Below, one piece after another: positions 5,974 to 7,585 of a stretch of DNA of 7,585 nucleotides (the stretch's first letter is position 1; each line of letters opens with the position of its first letter). The position numbers and the translations under genes were made by a program. Source of the DNA: Hodarchaeum sp048939725 (lineage in GTDB: Archaea; Asgardarchaeota; Heimdallarchaeia; Hodarchaeales; Hodarchaeaceae); contig JBHLPG010000186.1 in assembly GCA_048939725.1 (NCBI GenBank), positions 1 to 7,585 on the forward strand. Reading direction: 5' to 3'. The notes beneath the pieces are model-generated. The model was given only the letters and a program-made list of their open reading frames with translations, had not been told where the DNA came from and ran no database searches.

Positions 5974-6001
5974 CTAAACTATGTAAACCTTTCGTATAGC
6001 C

Positions 6002-6062
6002 AATGATTGATTAATTCTTGGATAATGATTCAAATGATTGAAATAACTTTCATTAGTTATTT
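6002..6062. repeat. AATGATT repeats and an 8-bp hairpin at the stop of the TIGR04076 gene
   Basis: AATGATT occurs at 6002-6008, 6024-6030 and 6033-6039. Next to it, AAATAACT (6041-6048) and AGTTATTT (6055-6062) form a perfect 8-bp stem with a 6-base loop that overlaps the stop codon at 6061-6063. The stem is very AT-rich and has no T-run behind it on the minus strand, so an mRNA 3' end or decay role is only a guess. Confidence 0.3.
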
Positions 6063-6375
6063 AAGAATCCAATTTTTCTATCTTAAAACAAACTGGACGT
6101 ATCCCATCAGGACAGGCAGCAAAAATCGTATTTTTTCCTGTCCAATCTGGATAACCATTACCATTTCGTAGCATCCATAACTCTTTAAAAATTCCATACC
6201 AAGCGTGGGGACAAAATCCCTTTGGTACATTAAACATCTCATCGACCATGAAAACTTGATTTTCTTCTACAAATCCACACTTTGGAATTGGCTCTCCTGA
6301 TTCTCGAATAAAATCTTCTCCAATCACATCCTTTGGTTCAAATACTTTAACAACAGTAATCCGATAACTTGTCAT
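6061..6375 (-). CDS. TIGR04076 family protein
   Basis: This small soluble protein of 104 residues has the layout of the TIGR04076 family: a leading strand YRITVVKVFEP, a first cysteine (C33) before an 'EENQVFMVDE' strand, then NVPKGFCPHAWYGIFKELWMLRNG (C55) and a C-terminal IFAACPDGIRPVCFKIEKL (C88 and C96). The cysteines and the CPDG(I/L)RPV motif are the family hallmark. No biochemical function is established that I can name; conserved cysteines suggest metal, cluster or thiol chemistry. The longer frame with a TTG at 6402 adds nine residues, but the ATG at 6375 has an AGGAG Shine-Dalgarno at 6386-6390 with a 10-base gap, so I chose it. It is adjacent to an iron-sulfur flavoprotein gene on the same strand with a 190-base gap, which hints at a shared redox setting but not at a tight operon. 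Confidence 0.85.
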   Translation of the reverse strand: MTSYRITVVKVFEPKDVIGEDFIRESGEPIPKCGFVEENQVFMVDEMFNVPKGFCPHAWYGIFKELWMLRNGNGYPDWTGKNTIFAACPDGIRPVCFKIEKLDS

Positions 6376-6385
6376 AAAGCTTCTA

Positions 6386-6390
6386 CTCCT
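6386..6390 (-). promoter_or_regulatory. Shine-Dalgarno deciding the start of the TIGR04076 gene
   Basis: AGGAG on the minus strand, ten bases before the ATG at 6375. It lies inside the longer TTG-initiated frame, which is therefore rejected. Confidence 0.6.
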
Positions 6391-6436
6391 AATTGATTCC
6401 AAGACTTATATGCTTTTATGACATTAGAACAATTGG

Positions 6437-6446
6437 TTAATATATT
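6437..6446 (-). promoter_or_regulatory. Possible TATA box of the TIGR04076 gene
   Basis: The minus strand reads AATATATTAA with GATG before it, predicting a start near 6412 and a leader that keeps the AGGAG. A second TATA-like CATATAAG near 6405-6412 would start transcription too close to the ribosome site. Confidence 0.35.
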
Positions 6447-6510
6447 CATCTAATTTGGCAATTCTAAATTTTTATCCATTACCTTTAGTAAAGCAATTTT
6501 ATTTTTTGAA

Positions 6511-6609
6511 TTAATCTCCAATCCTCTCTAACTTATCCTGAGAAAGTTGAGATATTCAGGCCTCAATCCAACCTTTTTCAACATTTTAGATTGACCCGTT
6601 GGAGATTAA
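6511..6609. ncRNA. Candidate structured RNA or small inverted-repeat element (three-way junction)
   Basis: TTAATCTCCAA (6511-6521) and TTGGAGATTAA (6599-6609) are perfectly complementary over 11 bp and close a 77-base interior. Inside, TCTC-T-AACTT (6525-6534) pairs with AAGTT-GAGA (6544-6552), nine pairs with one bulged T and a 9-base loop. TCAATC (6563-6568) pairs with GATTGA (6589-6594), and GG (6559-6560) can add two pairs with CC (6595-6596). Together these give a three-way junction. I recognise no riboswitch or snoRNA class (no C/D or H/ACA boxes). The alternative is a short mobile element with 11-bp terminal inverted repeats; no clear target duplication is seen. The strand is undecided, since stems fold on both. 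An 11-bp arm pair alone is only borderline against chance. Confidence 0.35.
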
Positions 6610-6661
6610 AAAGTAATATATTCAGCAGTAGTGTCAATAATTTTGAAAAAGACGACATTTG

Positions 6662-6726
6662 AATTATAAGATATGAATTTAACATATGATAATGAACGCG
6701 GGTAACTTATCTGGAGAATTTATTTA
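6662..6726 (+). promoter_or_regulatory. Possible promoter(s) of the secreted-protein gene
   Basis: Two candidates exist. AATTATAAG (6662-6670, with TTTG before it) would start near 6692 and include the mini-ORF at 6730. TTTATTTA (6719-6726, with GGAGAA before it) would start near 6748 and give a short leader without it. I cannot decide between them. Confidence 0.3.
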
Positions 6727-6729
6727 GTA

Positions 6730-6783
6730 ATGTTCTTATTCTACGAATCAATCGATTTTATTAAGATAAACCTTCTTTTATGA
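6730..6783 (+). CDS. Possible 17-residue leader ORF overlapping the next start (ATGA)
   Basis: ATG at 6730 opens a 17-codon frame (MFLFYESIDFIKINLLL) that stops at a TGA overlapping the ATG of the secreted-protein gene (ATGA, 6780-6783). GGAGA at 6713-6717 lies 12 bases before it, while the downstream gene has no Shine-Dalgarno of its own. This suggests translation of the main gene by coupling. The peptide is hydrophobic and of unknown meaning. If transcription starts at the nearer TATA box, this ORF is not transcribed. Confidence 0.3.
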   Translation: MFLFYESIDFIKINLLL

Positions 6784-7585
6784 GGGGAATAAAAATTAAC
6801 TCTAGAAGTATTAGAATTATCACTTGTGCTTTAATTTTTATATTACTCTTAACATTTCAAGCTTCTTCTTCTGAATCCCCCGAATTAGTCATTGAAGTTG
6901 GAGATATATATGAATTCCAGATCACAGATCTCGAACTTCTGTTAGAGATCAATGGGACAGACTTTATGGATGAAGCTAATGATCTCAGCCTTCGTAATAT
7001 GTTTGGCCTTACCAGCACTGCAACACAGGGAGATATAATTAAAATCGATGTGAAAGTTATTCAAAAAGATAACGAGAGTGACTTTTTCAGTTCACTTTTC
7101 GGGCCAGTATATTCAGTCAATGTTTCTCAAACAATCTGCAATGACACCAGGGAACTGAGTACAAAGACCGATTTCTGGGTACTCCACTATTTTGCGCTGG
7201 CATTGGTGTCAAGTCTCGGCTTCGATATTGCAACTCCTGAATCTATTGGTTTTTCCGCTCTGGATCCACCAAGTAATGATGAAGAATCTTTCGGACCTCC
7301 AGTATTTGTTGGTACCAACCACACATTCTTCTCAGAAATGGTAAATGAGTCCACAGGAGATTATCCAATCACGAACACTTCAATCTCTGATAATATAACC
7401 AGTATAAGGTACATAGATGCTGAAGCTACTATTATTGGAAACATTTTTTCTATGTTTTATCGGTTTAATGGGACGAAAGAAACAACTACATCAGATGGAT
7501 ATTGGAAACATACTTCTATCACTGTTTTCAATATTGTTGCAGATTTAACACTTAACAAATTAACTAGATTTTACTATTCCCTATT
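6780..7585 (+). CDS. Secreted or membrane-anchored hypothetical protein (3' end outside window)
   Basis: The ATG at 6780 is the first start after an in-frame stop at 6762-6764 and opens 268 codons that run off the right edge. Residues 1-32 form a signal peptide or N-terminal anchor: basic MRGIKINSRSIR, a hydrophobic CALIFILLLTF core, then small residues ASSSES. The mature part starts ELVIEVGDIYEFQIT, a beta-rich opening often seen in archaeal, notably Asgard, surface proteins. It carries nine N-X-S/T sequons (for example NGT 58, NVS 114, NDT 121, NHT 180, NIT 205, NGT 230) and only one cysteine beyond the signal region. No enzyme motif is visible. Such proteins often end in a C-terminal membrane anchor, which would lie outside the window. 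The start has no Shine-Dalgarno; it may be coupled to the mini-ORF before it, or leaderless. Function is unknown. Confidence 0.78.
   Translation, partial: MRGIKINSRSIRIITCALIFILLLTFQASSSESPELVIEVGDIYEFQITDLELLLEINGTDFMDEANDLSLRNMFGLTSTATQGDIIKIDVKVIQKDNESDFFSSLFGPVYSVNVSQTICNDTRELSTKTDFWVLHYFALALVSSLGFDIATPESIGFSALDPPSNDEESFGPPVFVGTNHTFFSEMVNESTGDYPITNTSISDNITSIRYIDAEATIIGNIFSMFYRFNGTKETTTSDGYWKHTSITVFNIVADLTLNKLTRFYYSL

Larger units (their letters stand above)
6376..6729. other. Intergenic region between divergent genes
   Basis: Besides the promoters at its two ends, it holds the 99-bp foldable element at 6511-6609. I find no protein-coding frame here on either strand. Confidence 0.5.

Noticed and set aside
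6376..6402. Nine-residue N-terminal extension of the TIGR04076 protein from a TTG
   Set aside because: The ATG at 6375 has a good AGGAG at the right distance, and family members begin near this point.
1..7585. CRISPR array, rRNA, tRNA or intact insertion sequence
   Set aside because: No regularly spaced direct repeats with spacers, no rRNA-like or cloverleaf sequence, and no transposase motifs were seen on either strand.

Overview
The window looks like archaeal chromosome, most likely from an AT-rich archaeon of the Asgard type, though the lineage is an inference. Most starts carry GGAG/GGTG Shine-Dalgarno sequences. Several promoters show an archaeal TATA box (TTTATATAAA, AAATATATA) and no clear bacterial -35/-10 pair. 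The two secreted or membrane-exposed proteins are rich in N-X-S/T sequons.

Layout. (1) Positions 1-3634, minus strand: a two-gene ABC operon. The first gene encodes a 1008-residue FtsX/MacB-type permease with two large outside domains. Four bases after its stop comes a LolD/MacB-type ATPase, cut by the left edge. By eye this operon is clearly more GC-rich than the rest. (2) Positions 3655-4539: about 0.9 kb without a convincing large gene. It holds several inverted repeats, a possible relic of a ribbon-helix-helix antitoxin, and a 56-codon minus-strand ORF with a good Shine-Dalgarno. Next to that ORF is a striking 43-bp array of six TGCA cores, arranged as two identically spaced triplets beside a strong TATA box. 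(3) Positions 4540-5294, plus strand: a winged-helix regulator whose stop overlaps the start of a 40-residue ORF (TAATG). (4) Positions 5289-6375, minus strand: two genes, each with its own likely promoter. One encodes an iron-sulfur flavoprotein (NADPH-dependent FMN reductase fold, with the compact CX2CX2CX7C motif). The other encodes a small TIGR04076-type protein with four cysteines. (5) Positions 6376-6779: intergenic, with a 99-bp element that can fold as a three-way junction closed by an 11-bp stem, then a 17-codon mini-ORF ending in an ATGA overlap. (6) Positions 6780-7585, plus strand: a secreted, sequon-rich protein with a signal peptide, cut by the right edge.

How the parts may work together. 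The ATPase and permease should form one mechanotransmission-type or lipid/lipoprotein-type ABC complex. The winged-helix protein probably binds the TGCA array in front of its own gene, which would control itself and perhaps the divergent small ORF. The flavoprotein and the TIGR04076 protein may share a redox context, but the sequence shows only adjacency. No tRNA, rRNA, CRISPR array, intact insertion sequence or origin was recognised. The most unusual items are the TGCA operator array with the small ORFs on either side of the regulator, and the 99-bp foldable element.
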